Below are positions 11,689-21,990 of a DNA stretch of 64,000 bases, piece by piece (the first letter of the stretch is position 1; each line of letters opens with the position of its first letter). The notes beneath the pieces are model-generated. The model saw nothing but the letters and a program-made list of their open reading frames with translations, was not told where the DNA came from and did no database searches. Location: assembly GCA_949130495.1 (NCBI GenBank), contig OX422222.1, forward strand, positions 104,149,709-104,213,708. The letters run 5' to 3'. The translations under genes were made by a program, and so were the position numbers. Source of the DNA: Sambucus nigra (lineage: Eukaryota; Streptophyta; Magnoliopsida; Dipsacales; Adoxaceae).

Positions 11689-12992
11689 AAAAAAGTTAAA
11701 TAATATGTTTTTCAACATTTTTCTTTATAATATTTCTTATTAATTCGAATAATATATGTGTTTGTTGTTGATTAATCTGTTTCGATCTTACGATATATGA
11801 TTTTTGGATTCTAGTTGTTTCATGTTAAAGAAAGTATTTTATTCATTGGCGTCCAATTTTTTTGTTGTAGAGTTAAATATCAATTGGGATGCAGTTGTTT
11901 TATTCTCTGCATACAAAATTTATTGGCTAATATTGTATTATTGAGGCTTGATTATATTAAAGAATGAATTTTATTTGTTTAATTAGGGTTTCTATAGGTT
12001 ATTGTCTCTATAATTCTACTATTAATTATGTCTTCTCATAAACTGTAATCTGCGTTGAAAAGTTATCTGAGAAACCCTAATTCATATATCTACTCTTACC
12101 GTGTTAGTTTGTGAGATAAATTAAGGGTTTCAACTGATTATTGTTGAGGATAAACTGATGTAGGGTCTATTCGTTTGATTTACAGGGATTCATTATTTCT
12201 TTTCATGGGATTAATTAGAAGTAATGGTGTGCAATTTTACAATAATACATTTGGAACACAATGATTGGAATCATAAGATACCCCAACTTGATGAGGTGGT
12301 AAATCCAAATTCTTGAACGATACAAAAACATCACTTTTCAATTACTCTTTTATTTTAATGTAGTACTGATTTGCCAATATTTCTATGTAAATTATATATT
12401 CGTCGGGACTAATGTATTTCAGGTCATACCGATGTCTTCTCAGCGACATTTATTTTATATATATGTTTCTATCTGAGAAGATGAATGTGTAGCTAGTGAA
12501 CATCGACGAATTTAAAAGATCTAAATTTTGGGTAAGTTTTATTTATTCTTAATTCAGTTGTAAAGGCATAGTATAATGTATCAATTTAACTCCATTGAAA
12601 ATGGATAACTTTTATCTCACTTTAACTTCTTTGGTTCTTTAGTTTACTGGTTATTATTTACTTTCTATTTTTTAATGTGTTGTCATTACTTATTAGTTGT
12701 TTGTAGTCCTATTCAGGCATCCATGTGAATTGTAGATTGTAAAATATACCAATGGAAGTTTAATTTAAGGTGAGTTTTTCTTTCAATGTAGTTTTCCCAA
12801 AATGAATATCATTTTTTGCATAACATGATTGGGTTTCTTCTAGTGTTTATCATTGTCATCGGCGCATAAACTTGATTGAAATGTTTGATGTCAGGTGTGA
12901 TCATAGGTTGCATATTCTTCATCACCACATAAAACTTGATTTGACATGAAATTATATATTTAAGGATTTTAACTCTGATATCAATTTTTTCA
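11689..12992. other. Intergenic stretch, nothing recognised
   Basis: AT-rich, with many short frames only. It may be interior of the CACTA remnant, but no transposase motif was seen. Confidence 0.4.
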
Positions 12993-13593
12993 TCTCATCA
13001 CTACTACCTAAAAAGAGTGGAGTTTCACTGTAATGATCCAATGACTAAAATACCCTCATACTATTTACAAACCCGTTAATACCCTTCGATTATGTTATCC
13101 CATATGCACACTCATTTTTTTAGTCTCCTGAGCATTCGGATACACCCGTACAACACTTCATCTTCCCCATTTATAACTGAACGGTCTAATTGACACCCTA
13201 ACATTTACTCCCACACTGTCAAGGACTACCCAACTGTTACAATGGGAGCTGAAGCACCAAGAGCCTAAACTACGTATGTAAGTTATTTCTCTATTGAGTT
13301 TATTTAATTGAAACTCAATTGTATATTTCTTTGCTATTATTTCTTATCTAAAGATCAAGTTTAATACCACTATACTATTTTCTCGTTTCTAATTCAAATG
13401 TCAAGGTTAATTCCATTTAATCTTTCTCTGATTTGTAGTTTCATTCAATGGATCAAATGGAATCATAAATCGTCTATAATAGTTTAGTTTTGAAATTTAT
13501 TTTTTTCAGTACGACATGTTTGCATTTATGTGTTTTATTCTTCTAAATTTAAGGTTAATTCCAATGCATTTACTTACCATTTTTAATTTCAGT

Positions 13594-13865
13594 GAATGGA
13601 ATGCACATGACTTGTTTTTATAAATGTCGATTTGTTGTTCGGCACATCACATGTTATGTTGTATGCCAAATATATTGATAAATTTCGTATATGTAAGTGA
13701 TCAAATACCATAAATTATATATTGATTATTTGAATACTAATGGATGGTTTATGTGAATTTTCTTTATTATGTACTTGTGACCGAAATTCACGTTATTATT
13801 GTTGATACTACATGTTAAGTTATGTATTTGTGATTAAAAAAACAAATTGCGTACCGTTGTTGTTA
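13594..13865. repeat. Long direct repeat, copy 1 (left part)
   Basis: This stretch aligns by eye with 14676-14945. Both share words such as cacatgac, aaatgtcgatttgt, cacatcacatgtt, atgccaaatat, tttatgtgaattt and gaccgaaattca in the same order. Copy 1 is interrupted at about 13866 by a GGCGC-rich insert and resumes at about 14557, then runs to a shared tttaaatatgtataagattt near 14655. Confidence 0.75.
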
Positions 13866-14556
13866 AAGGCGCGCCTCGGCTCCAGGCTCACCTTGGATCG
13901 ACATCAGAGCCTTGCCACACTTAGGCTCGGCTCCTTCAATAAGGTGCGCGCCTTGTACGCTTAGGCTCTAGGCTCAAAATGCGGCTCAGACGTGCCTTCT
14001 TAATTTTTTTTTGGATAACTCCCCCAAAACAAGAATGGATCTATTGGTATTCTTATTTTACATATTTTCCAATGAAATAAGGAAGATTAGATAATTCCCG
14101 ACCCTAAAACTAAGAAAATTAAGTCCTTGAGATTGTTAGGGAAACTTTATCCTTCTCAAAAGAAATAAATAAAATTTTACTGCAATAATGTTGCATCTTA
14201 GAACAATTTGTATGTTGATTTTGATTTTTTCTTTTCACACGCAAGAGTATTTATTATTTCAATATATTTTCTTTTGTTGATTATTGGATAATCAAATTGA
14301 TACACAAATTTGATATTTAAATATATATTTTTTCATATGGTGGTATAAGCTCTATCTCCTTTTGACTTGTCTATTCATTATCGTGTATAATAATAGTTTC
14401 TGCTATATATTTCTAATTTTGGATCACGAATGATATTATTTATAAATATACCACTTTTTCATGTTCTATAAACTTTGAATCTCACTTCGATCAGGCGCGC
14501 GTCTTGCCTTGCGCCTTGCCCCTAAGATCCATAGGACCTTTGCGTCTTTCGCCTCT
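13866..14556. mobile_element. GGCGC-rich insertion of unknown class (possible non-autonomous DNA transposon)
   Basis: The insert starts aaggcgcgcctcggctcc and ends with a cluster of tcttgccttgcgccttgcc and ttcgcctct, so the ends are GC-rich and roughly inverted while the middle is AT-rich. Comparison with the paralogous copy 2 (14945) shows an empty site, which makes insertion rather than chance composition likely. No clean target duplication was found. Similar GGCGC-ended repeats in plants are usually hAT- or Mutator-like, but the class is not settled here. Confidence 0.45.
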
Positions 14557-14675
14557 GATAATCATGTTGCATATGTATGTTTGTAGGTAGGTATGTAAAT
14601 AATGCAAAAAAACTTGTGTAGCTTTAAACACTGATACTTTGATATTGTGTTTGTTTAAATATGTATAAGATTTGT

Positions 14676-15140
14676 AATTTCAATGGATAGAATTCACATG
14701 ACATGTTTGTTTAAATGTCGATTTGTGGTTCGACACATCACATGTTCTGTTTTATGCCAAATATGTTGATAAATTGTGTATATGTAAGCGAACTAACGAC
14801 ATACATTATACATTGATTATTAGAATATTGATGGCTGGTTTATGTGAATTTGCTTTATTATGTCCTTATGACCGAAATTCAAGCTATTACTAATAATATA
14901 TGTTAATTTACGTATTTGTGATGAAAAAAATAAATTGCATATAATTGTTTTTAGGTAGGTAGGTAGCTAATGTAATAAAAACTTGTGTAGATTATGAAAA
15001 AAATAAATTGCATATGTAGGTAGGTAGGTAGGTAGGTAGGTATGTAGGTAGGTAGGTAGCTAATGTAAAAAAAACTTTCGTGTAGCTTTACGCAGTGCTA
15101 CTTTCTATTATTTTTGTTTAAATATGTATAAGATTTGTTT
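14676..15140. repeat. Long direct repeat, copy 2
   Basis: The second copy of the repeat that starts at 13594, without the GGCGC-rich insert. It contains an expanded gtag microsatellite near 15014-15060 and ends with tttaaatatgtataagattt, as copy 1 does. Confidence 0.75.
15014..15060. repeat. GTAG tetranucleotide microsatellite
   Basis: About ten units of gtag with one interruption (tatgtagg). A short version is present in copy 1 of the surrounding duplication. Confidence 0.85.
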
Positions 15141-16969
15141 GGGGATTTGTTTTTGGATCCTTCATATAAGATCTTATATGTATGCTAACTAATTACATAC
15201 ATTACGAAGGAAGTGTAGTTACATACATTGTTTGGGGATTTGTTGAGATGTATTCAAAGCCATTAATGAAAATGCGGAGTGTAGTTAAAAGTGGATAATT
15301 CCACATGCATGAATGAAGAGTTACAATGTGCTAGAATAGTTATTAATTGGATGGAGAAACCACCAAAAAAGATTAAAATTAATGTAGAAGAATGAGTTTT
15401 TGAACTAACGGTTTGGGTATAAGTACAATGTTGTTCTTTTCCTGGGCAAAAGGAAAGAAAAAATTGGCACATCATAAAAGGGAAATCGCTGAACACAATG
15501 GTGTTTGAAGTTAATACTAGAGGGGACTATTCCGGTCACAAGAACAGGTCAATAGGTGCCAACATGGAAACTCATTGCAGAGCTGTCTGCATCATAGTCT
15601 CACCAATAGCTTCCAATGAAGGAGATCATGATACTAAAGCAGAAAATAGAACTAATCCAGCAGCAGTCGATGAAAACATCACAAGGAAAGCAATGATTAT
15701 TTATGGCGATGAGGGGTGAATCAAGGCAGAGTAGTTGGTATATCTGAAAATCTCATCAATTGAATAGGTTTGGTAGATAACATAGATGGTTTAAAAGGCT
15801 TATTTAATGTGTAGAAAAGGCCACATAGAGATTTTATTTCTTTTGGCAGTAGTGTCAACAAAAACATCAACACATAAGTTTCAGAAAGTGCAAGGATAAA
15901 AATTTTACAGGTGGGATTTGGCTTTTTGAAAACTAATATTCCTCTTTTCCCAAAATAAACATTAAGAAGCCTAATTTCATGCTCTGTAATAATTCCAGAC
16001 TATTTGTTTTCCAACTGCGAATGAAATTAGAATTTTTGTTAGATGTATTACTTACAAAAGAAATTCGCATGTGTCTAAACAACATAAAATAAAACTTCTT
16101 GAACTAACAACAACAACTAATGTTATTTCACTGCTTACTCGATTATGAACAGTGTTAACAAGTGTTTATGCTTTTTTCAAACTATTCATCTCATTTTGAT
16201 GATCACTCTCTTGGGATAATTTCTTCCTTAAGTGAAACTCTTGACTTTCAGCTACAGGTATATAAGTAAAGAGATAGAACATGAATTCACTCTTACGGAA
16301 CACTCAAATATAGTTTACGATAACATTCAAGTGACATTTGATTTTACAAACGCATCAGGGAGGATATGGTATAAACACCCTTTCGCGATATGGATCAAAA
16401 AGAGAAACATCACAACCTCATTTAACTTAACCTTTATTATTACTATCGTTCTGAAGATTGATCGATGGGGTGGAGGATTGGCCAAAAGAAAAATATTTGA
16501 TGCAATGGGTTTCATATTTCCTATTTATACTTTGGTTTTGATCTTATTTCTTATTGAAACAATACTTCTCCTAATCTTCAAATATTTTTTCCAGGATTTG
16601 TTACTATGAATTTATGAAAATATTATTCCTTTTTAAACTTATTATGCCTTTCTCGATATTGTTATTATTAGTTTTCTTTGCTTTACTTCCTCCGCGACAT
16701 ATTTTTTTAATGGATTCATGTAGTCACATTATCAATTTTTAAACTTATAGCATTGTTTCCACTAATTTATCTCAACACCTTGAATATTCGGAATCGCCCA
16801 CACGTGCAACGCACGTGGGCACAACTAATTTATTAAAACTTATATTGGGATTTTAAACAATCATGTTCTAAGACTCATTTTACTTTGTTATACTTTTCAT
16901 TTTGGTTGTGGTCAAGGTAATGGTTCCATACATGTTCATGAATAATTTAATTAATTGTCTTGGATGCAG

Positions 16970-17474
16970 CATAAGCTTATACAATATTCAAATGTCATGG
17001 CTCGTTTCTCTGTAGCACTGGTTGGTGTGAGTTAATTCCTTTATGTTTTTGTATTGGTGTGAGTTAATTCCTTTTTAGGCTTATGTTTTGACATAATAGA
17101 AGAAAGGAAATGGATGTGGAGTTAATGAAAGAAGCTGAATTCTTTGGTGAGATTGTCGTAGGGCCTTACATAGATAATTGTGACCTCGTTCTTTTGAAAA
17201 TGGTTTCCATTTGCGAATATGGGGTGAGTATAAAATTTCAGATAATGGCCTTACGTTCTGTAACTTGAGAAACTTATTTGATTAAATCTTTTAAATGCAG
17301 ATTTTCACAACATCAACCGAGTATATTATGAAGTGTGATGACGACACATTTGTCAGGGTGGATGCAGTTATTAAGGAAGCAGATAGAGTATCTAATGGTA
17401 GGAACTTGTATGTTGGGAACATCAATTACTACCATAAGCCCTTGTGCCATGGTAAATGGGTGGTGACGTATGAG
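16970..17474 (+). pseudogene. Beta-1,3-galactosyltransferase (GT31) gene fragment, three exons
   Basis: Plant GT31 enzymes work in the Golgi and add beta-1,3-galactose to arabinogalactan proteins or N-glycans. Three blocks match them. 16970-17020 encodes HKLIQYSNVMARFSVAL after a tgcag acceptor. About 17100-17223 encodes [16 protein letters not shown] through SICEYG and ends at gtgagt. 17301-17474, after another tgcag acceptor, encodes [17 protein letters not shown] with the DDD metal/UDP-sugar motif, then [10 protein letters not shown] and GKWVVTYE. After the last block the expected donor is lost (gag followed by at) and homology ends. The N-terminal membrane anchor and the C-terminal half of the catalytic domain are absent. 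Introns are retained, so this is a genomic fragment and not a retrocopy. It lies between two Helitron ends. Confidence 0.85.
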
Positions 17475-17778
17475 ATACCATTTAATCTTCCTTTGGTTCT
17501 GTAATTATTTTGGTTGTGGCATATGTGCTAGTAATTTCATTTTCATAACGCTCAATTTTGTATCTAACGTGATTTGAAAAATTAAAGGCAAATGTTTAGC
17601 ACAGTTTGTTTTTAATGTACCTACTGCCATAGACATTGATGCCACAAACATTGAAAACCTTTTGTCATGAATATATTAGGTGTATCATCCCTCATTGGAA
17701 TGGAGACATTGATGCCACAAGGTAGCAGGTACATTATAACAATTATATGTATAGCTGATGTTATAGGGATGGGGACAC

Positions 17779-17886
<108 letters not shown>

Positions 17887-18223
17887 ATATATGTAATAAC
17901 TATATCTATATAATAAGGAGTAAAATATTGGTTATTATTCAATAAGTTGACAACTTAATCAGAGGCTAGGATTAAACCAACAATGCAACAATCCAATGGT
18001 TGAAATTAAAATACTCCTCTTACCATTTTTGCCCTTAAATTTTTTGGTTTCCCCCTCTTTTAACACACACTACTTTATTTCCCCCTTTGTTAAAAATTCC
18101 AAAACAAGGGTAAAAAGGGTATTATAGCTATTTTGATCTCAAACTCTAACTCTCTTCTCACATACAACTTACCGACCCTCAAACAAGTACCCCTCTCTCT
18201 CTTCGGATTCTATTCTCACGGTG

Positions 18224-18224
<1 letters not shown>

Positions 18225-18257
<33 letters not shown>
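18225..18257. repeat. CT microsatellite inside Helitron
   Basis: A ct dinucleotide run, with the phrase ggtgacttctctct on both sides of it. Confidence 0.85.
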
Positions 18258-18258
<1 letters not shown>

Positions 18259-19865
18259 GTGACTTCTCTCTTTACCATTTAAAACTGAATTGTGCATGTG
18301 TTTGCAGATCGTTGGTATTGGAGATTGGATTCAAAATGGAGGTGTTTTTTTTGTTGTTTTGTAGGTTGTAGATATTAGGTATAGAATGGAGGTTTATAGA
18401 TTGAGTTTTTCTCCTTTCAAATCAAATAAGGTATGATTTTTAAGCTTAAGTGTCAAGTTCTCATTAACCTAGCTCTTTTATTAATGTGTGCACAAATATT
18501 TTTTACATGGTTTCTTATGTTTGGAATAACAAATTTGGTTTGGTTGTTAGATAAATGATTTGGATTTTATTCGTTACTTTATTGTGAAGTATAGAAATGG
18601 TGTCTTGATTCGGATTCCATTATTAAGTTATCTTAAAAGATTTTGAATTGTTTTGGCATTTTATTAGTGGCATCCTAGGTGTTTGACAAAAATCCAAAGC
18701 AAGCAAATGCATGTATTGAAATTTTCGTGTTTGGATATATATGTGAGGTTTCAAATGTTAACTTTGCATTTTTTAAGAGATCGATTACTCATACCTTGCT
18801 TTATTTTTTAAGAATTGTTCTCCACATGCGTCATGTGAAGGAGCTGCAACAAGTGTCGGGGTGTTTGCTGATGTTAGAGCAGGAAAAGGGGTTGCAACAG
18901 GTCTACAGGTAGTGTTCACTAATGTAGGGATTGGTTTAAACTTAGTAGAGCATGAAGGGTAACGTGAAAATGTACAATCTATTGACTTAATAAATCCATC
19001 AGCAGCTAGAGAGGCAGATGAAAGGCGTGACGCTAACTGAACCATGGAGAGGTCAAGTGGACAAACACATTTATTAATCTTATGAGGGATTTTAGAGGGC
19101 AAGTTAGTGCCTAAAATAGTAGGTACAAACCGATTAGTATCATTAAAGAGGGAATTAGAATTAGCATCAAGTGTTAGTATCTTCATACATATGGGTAGGT
19201 ACCTTATTATTCTTTTTTATTTTGTGAATTTTCATGGGGATCTTTAATTCGAGATTATTTATCTCATGGTTTGAATGATAGACACCGAGTGAAGTAGGCT
19301 GATAAGACATAAATTGTTGAGCTTATTTATCTTATGGTTTTATTTGTAAAACTTTGATTTCATCTTGGGAAGCTTGGATCCAAACTCACTAAGCTTTTAG
19401 GAGTGGTGTCACTTTTTAATGGTTTTGATTATGTTAGGTATGAGAATGAGTTGCATATATTAGGAAAACAGAACTAAAAAGTGGGGGATTTTGTCCCCCT
19501 TGCCTCTTTTTATGATCTTGGTTTCAATCTTATTTTGTTAACCAAAGTTCCTCAATCTTCTTTCGTTAACCAAAGTCCCTCACTTCATTTAGAGCATGCG
19601 GATTTGTTAGTATTATAGCTTTAGAGCCTTTTCATTTCATGTAGAATTGATGTGTTCGTGTGTGTACATATATGTATATCTATGTACATAATGAGTAGTG
19701 ATGTATAAATATGTTGAGTTATTTCCCCAAATTAATGCAGTTCGCTGAATTTCTTCAGGGCCAAAGGGTGAGAGAAGATCGAATGAGCGCTACTTCAACG
19801 TAGGCTTGTGATGCACCTGTGTGTCTCACAACCGTAGAGCAGAATGAAATTGAAGTCTTTTATCG

Positions 19866-19935
19866 GGTAGTTCAATGGTAGAGCACCAGGACTAAGGTAC
19901 CTAAGTGATGGGCTTAAATCCATCTTCGACTAGCA
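19866..19935 (+). other. tRNA-like segment (possible tRNA-derived SINE head or tRNA pseudogene)
   Basis: gggtagttcaatggtagagc resembles a tRNA D-arm / A box, and 40 bases on gggcttaaatccatc resembles a degenerate T-arm / B box (usual GGTTCRAATCC). The acceptor and anticodon stems do not pair well in my reading, so it is not called a functional tRNA. Confidence 0.3.
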
Positions 19936-20170
19936 CAGACTAAACACTGCACTAGACTCACTAAAATAATGAGGAACAATTCTATTAGAGTTTAGAGGTG
20001 GAGAATGGAAAGAGGCTGTTAGGCTATTTATTTTGATGAGAATTTTGATATCTAAGTACTTACATTGTCTAGAGCTAGACAAATAAAGTTATATATGTCA
20101 GTTTTTTTTTGTAATCATATTTATAGACATAGGAGAGAGCAGCATAAGGAGTCTTAATGGATACAAGGTA

Positions 20171-20207
20171 TCTCTCTCTTTCTCTCTCTCTCTCTCACAC
20201 ACACACA
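20171..20207. repeat. Compound CT/CA microsatellite
   Basis: A tct run passing into an aca run. Confidence 0.85.
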
Positions 20208-20250
20208 TATAATTTATTTGTTATCACGACCTTCTAATTATGTACAACAT

Positions 20251-20898
20251 GAGGAGTCTTATGTACAGGTATTTTCAAAGGTTATATATATAAATGTACT
20301 GAATAATGGTGGTTCTCAATATAAGAAAATTAGGCATCGGATATACCCATTTTGAATACTTTTCTTTGACCTTTTTCCCGGTTGCTTATTCTTCTTACAA
20401 ATAAGGCAATCAAACTATATATGGTGGATTGGATTAACTTTTAGCTTTGTGTTTCCTTCTTTTTGCAGGGAAGAAGATTATGGACCTAAAATGCAAACAA
20501 CATTATGTTAGGGGAAAAAGGAGGTCATCAATAGTATATAAAGAAAAATAAGTTTAAAACATACCCGAATAAATGCGGAGTCTTATGTACAGGTATTTTG
20601 AAAGGTTCTATATATAAATGTACTGAATAATGGTGGTTCTCAATATAAGAAAATAAGGCATCGGATATACCCATTTTGAATACTTTTCTTCGACCTTTTT
20701 CCCGGTTGCTTATTCTTCTTAAAAATAAGGCAATCAAACTATATATGGTGGATTGGATTAACTTTTAGCTTTGTGTTTCCTTATTTTTGTAGGGTTGCAG
20801 ATAATGGACCTAAAATATAAACAACATTATGTCAGGGGAAAAAAGGAGGTCATCAACAGTATATAAAGAAAAAAAAAGTTTAAAACATATTCGCATAA
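20251..20898. repeat. Tandem duplication, 324 bp x 2
   Basis: 20251-20574 and 20575-20898 are nearly identical, differing by scattered substitutions (for example attttcaaagg versus attttgaaagg, and gaggagtc versus gcggagtc). The right edge of copy 2 coincides within a few bases with the point where the DUF629 gene fragment loses homology (about 20894). Confidence 0.9.
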
Positions 20899-21560
20899 AT
20901 AATTTTACTAGAGGCACGATTATGGATCGATAATCATGGGCAAATGCAGGGTCAAGCTTAACTTCCAACTGTTGCATCCCAGTAATGTTTTGCATGATTC
21001 TTGCATCAATTTTGCTGAGCTGTATTACTAAGAGGGTGAGATAAAGTTGAAAGACGACATTCGTGATTTTCACATAAAAAAGCCATAATGGACAAACCTA
21101 CCTCTATAGACAGGTGTTCTTTTTGTCTCTGGATTGCAATTTCTATGCAAGAGTCCACTTGATGCAGATAGTCCTTCGTTCTTCAATCATCATCTTCGCC
21201 AGATTCCAAGTCACACAGGTGAGAAGTCACGCCATTATAAGTTTCCTCAAATCCGAACTGATTGACATTCAAAGATTTTTATTCTTTTAAAACATTTAAT
21301 ATTTCATCCAACTCAAACCTATTGCTGATAAACATAACATCATTTTAACTTTCAATGAGTTCTTCTCGCCCTTAAGATCGACTCATAACTTCGGCGAACA
21401 AACTCTGTGCCATGCTCCTTTTTCTTACCCTCTTCAAGATAAAGATCCTCCACTGCCTGCAACGCTCCCTCATAACTTAAATTCTTGCATTTTCTCTCAC
21501 ATAAGCTCTGTAGGTGGTAAAAAAAATTCTCAAGGCATATGGAGTATGTCAAACTTATGC
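20894..21560 (-). pseudogene. Captured fragment of a DUF629-type ubiquitin carboxyl-terminal hydrolase-related gene
   Basis: Plant proteins of this family (DUF627/DUF629 with a C-terminal UCH-like domain) are ubiquitin-hydrolase-related. On the minus strand, 21560-21102 encodes FYHLQSLCERKCKN, then GALQAVEDLYLEEGKKKEH and FVRRSYESILRARR, and continues with frame damage to a QKEHLSIE end. A gtaggt donor follows (21101-21096). After an 82-bp intron and an atacag acceptor, 21019-20894 encodes LSKIDARIMQNITGMQQLEV and HDYRSIIVPLVKLFM. Homology stops there, at the edge of the 324-bp duplication. I count at least two stops (near 21145-21300) and the 21361 frame break. Retained splice sites and an antisense position inside a Helitron indicate genomic gene capture. 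A functional product is unlikely. Confidence 0.85.
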
Positions 21561-21718
21561 TCTCGGTCGTAATTTGTTTGTTATTTGAGTATCTATCAAA
21601 GCATGGCACACCGAGATGATTAAGGAGAAAACCTGACATTTGTGGTACTAGAATTATATGTACAAGTACTTTGTTGCATCACATGTGAATATATATTACC
21701 CCAGACCATCCGAGTATG

Positions 21719-21990
21719 GCATTTTGGTTCATACCGAATGGTTCATTTCATTCAAATGAATAGTTTTTATCGATTGAATTCAACAATTCAATGCCATGCC
21801 ATACCAAAAATTAAAGATTGAATTCAGCAATTCCAAATTCTCATTATTGTTTAACAGTTTGGTAGGCATTTTGGTTGGGGAACTGAAATTTAGCAGTTTG
21901 GTATGGCATTTTGTTGAATTGCTGAATTCAATCATTCAAAATGAATGTGAATTTGGTATGGCAGTTTAGTATGGCGCTTTGAATTCAATC
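21719..21990. repeat. Foldback (inverted-repeat) segment
   Basis: The arm near 21773-21807 (gattgaattcaacaattcaa then gccataccaa) is the reverse complement, with a few changes, of the arm near 21895-21935 (ttggtatggcattttgttga then gctgaattcaatc). Shorter versions of the same words (tttggtatggcagtttag, gaattcaatcg) recur to 21990. It resembles a small foldback/MITE-like repeat inside the Helitron. Confidence 0.65.

Larger units (their letters stand above)
12993..16828 (+). mobile_element. Probable non-autonomous Helitron
   Basis: The 3' end has the Helitron pattern: an almost perfect hairpin gcccacacgtgc / gcacgtgggc (about 16797-16820), then a short spacer, CTAA (16825-16828, fits CTRR) and a following T. 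The proposed 5' end is TCTCATCACTACTACC at 12993, preceded by A, followed by a segment typical of plant Helitron starts (ccaatgactaaaatacc). No Rep/helicase frame is present. The interior holds a partial tandem duplication, a GGCGC-rich insert and unrecognised frames of 73 aa (15498-15719) and 125 aa (16232-16609, hydrophobic C-terminus) that I cannot assign. The 3' end is better supported than the 5' end. Confidence 0.5.

Noticed and set aside
15498..15719. 73-residue frame in the first Helitron as a captured exon
   Set aside because: Looks protein-like in composition, but I could not match it to any family and see no clear splice borders.
16232..16609. 125-residue frame with hydrophobic C-terminus
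   Set aside because: The hydrophobic stretch can arise from AT-rich DNA. No family recognised.
18785..19186. 133-residue minus-strand open frame inside the Helitron
   Set aside because: No motif recognised, no splice or codon signal, and composition is ordinary for chance frames in this region. Not called as a gene.
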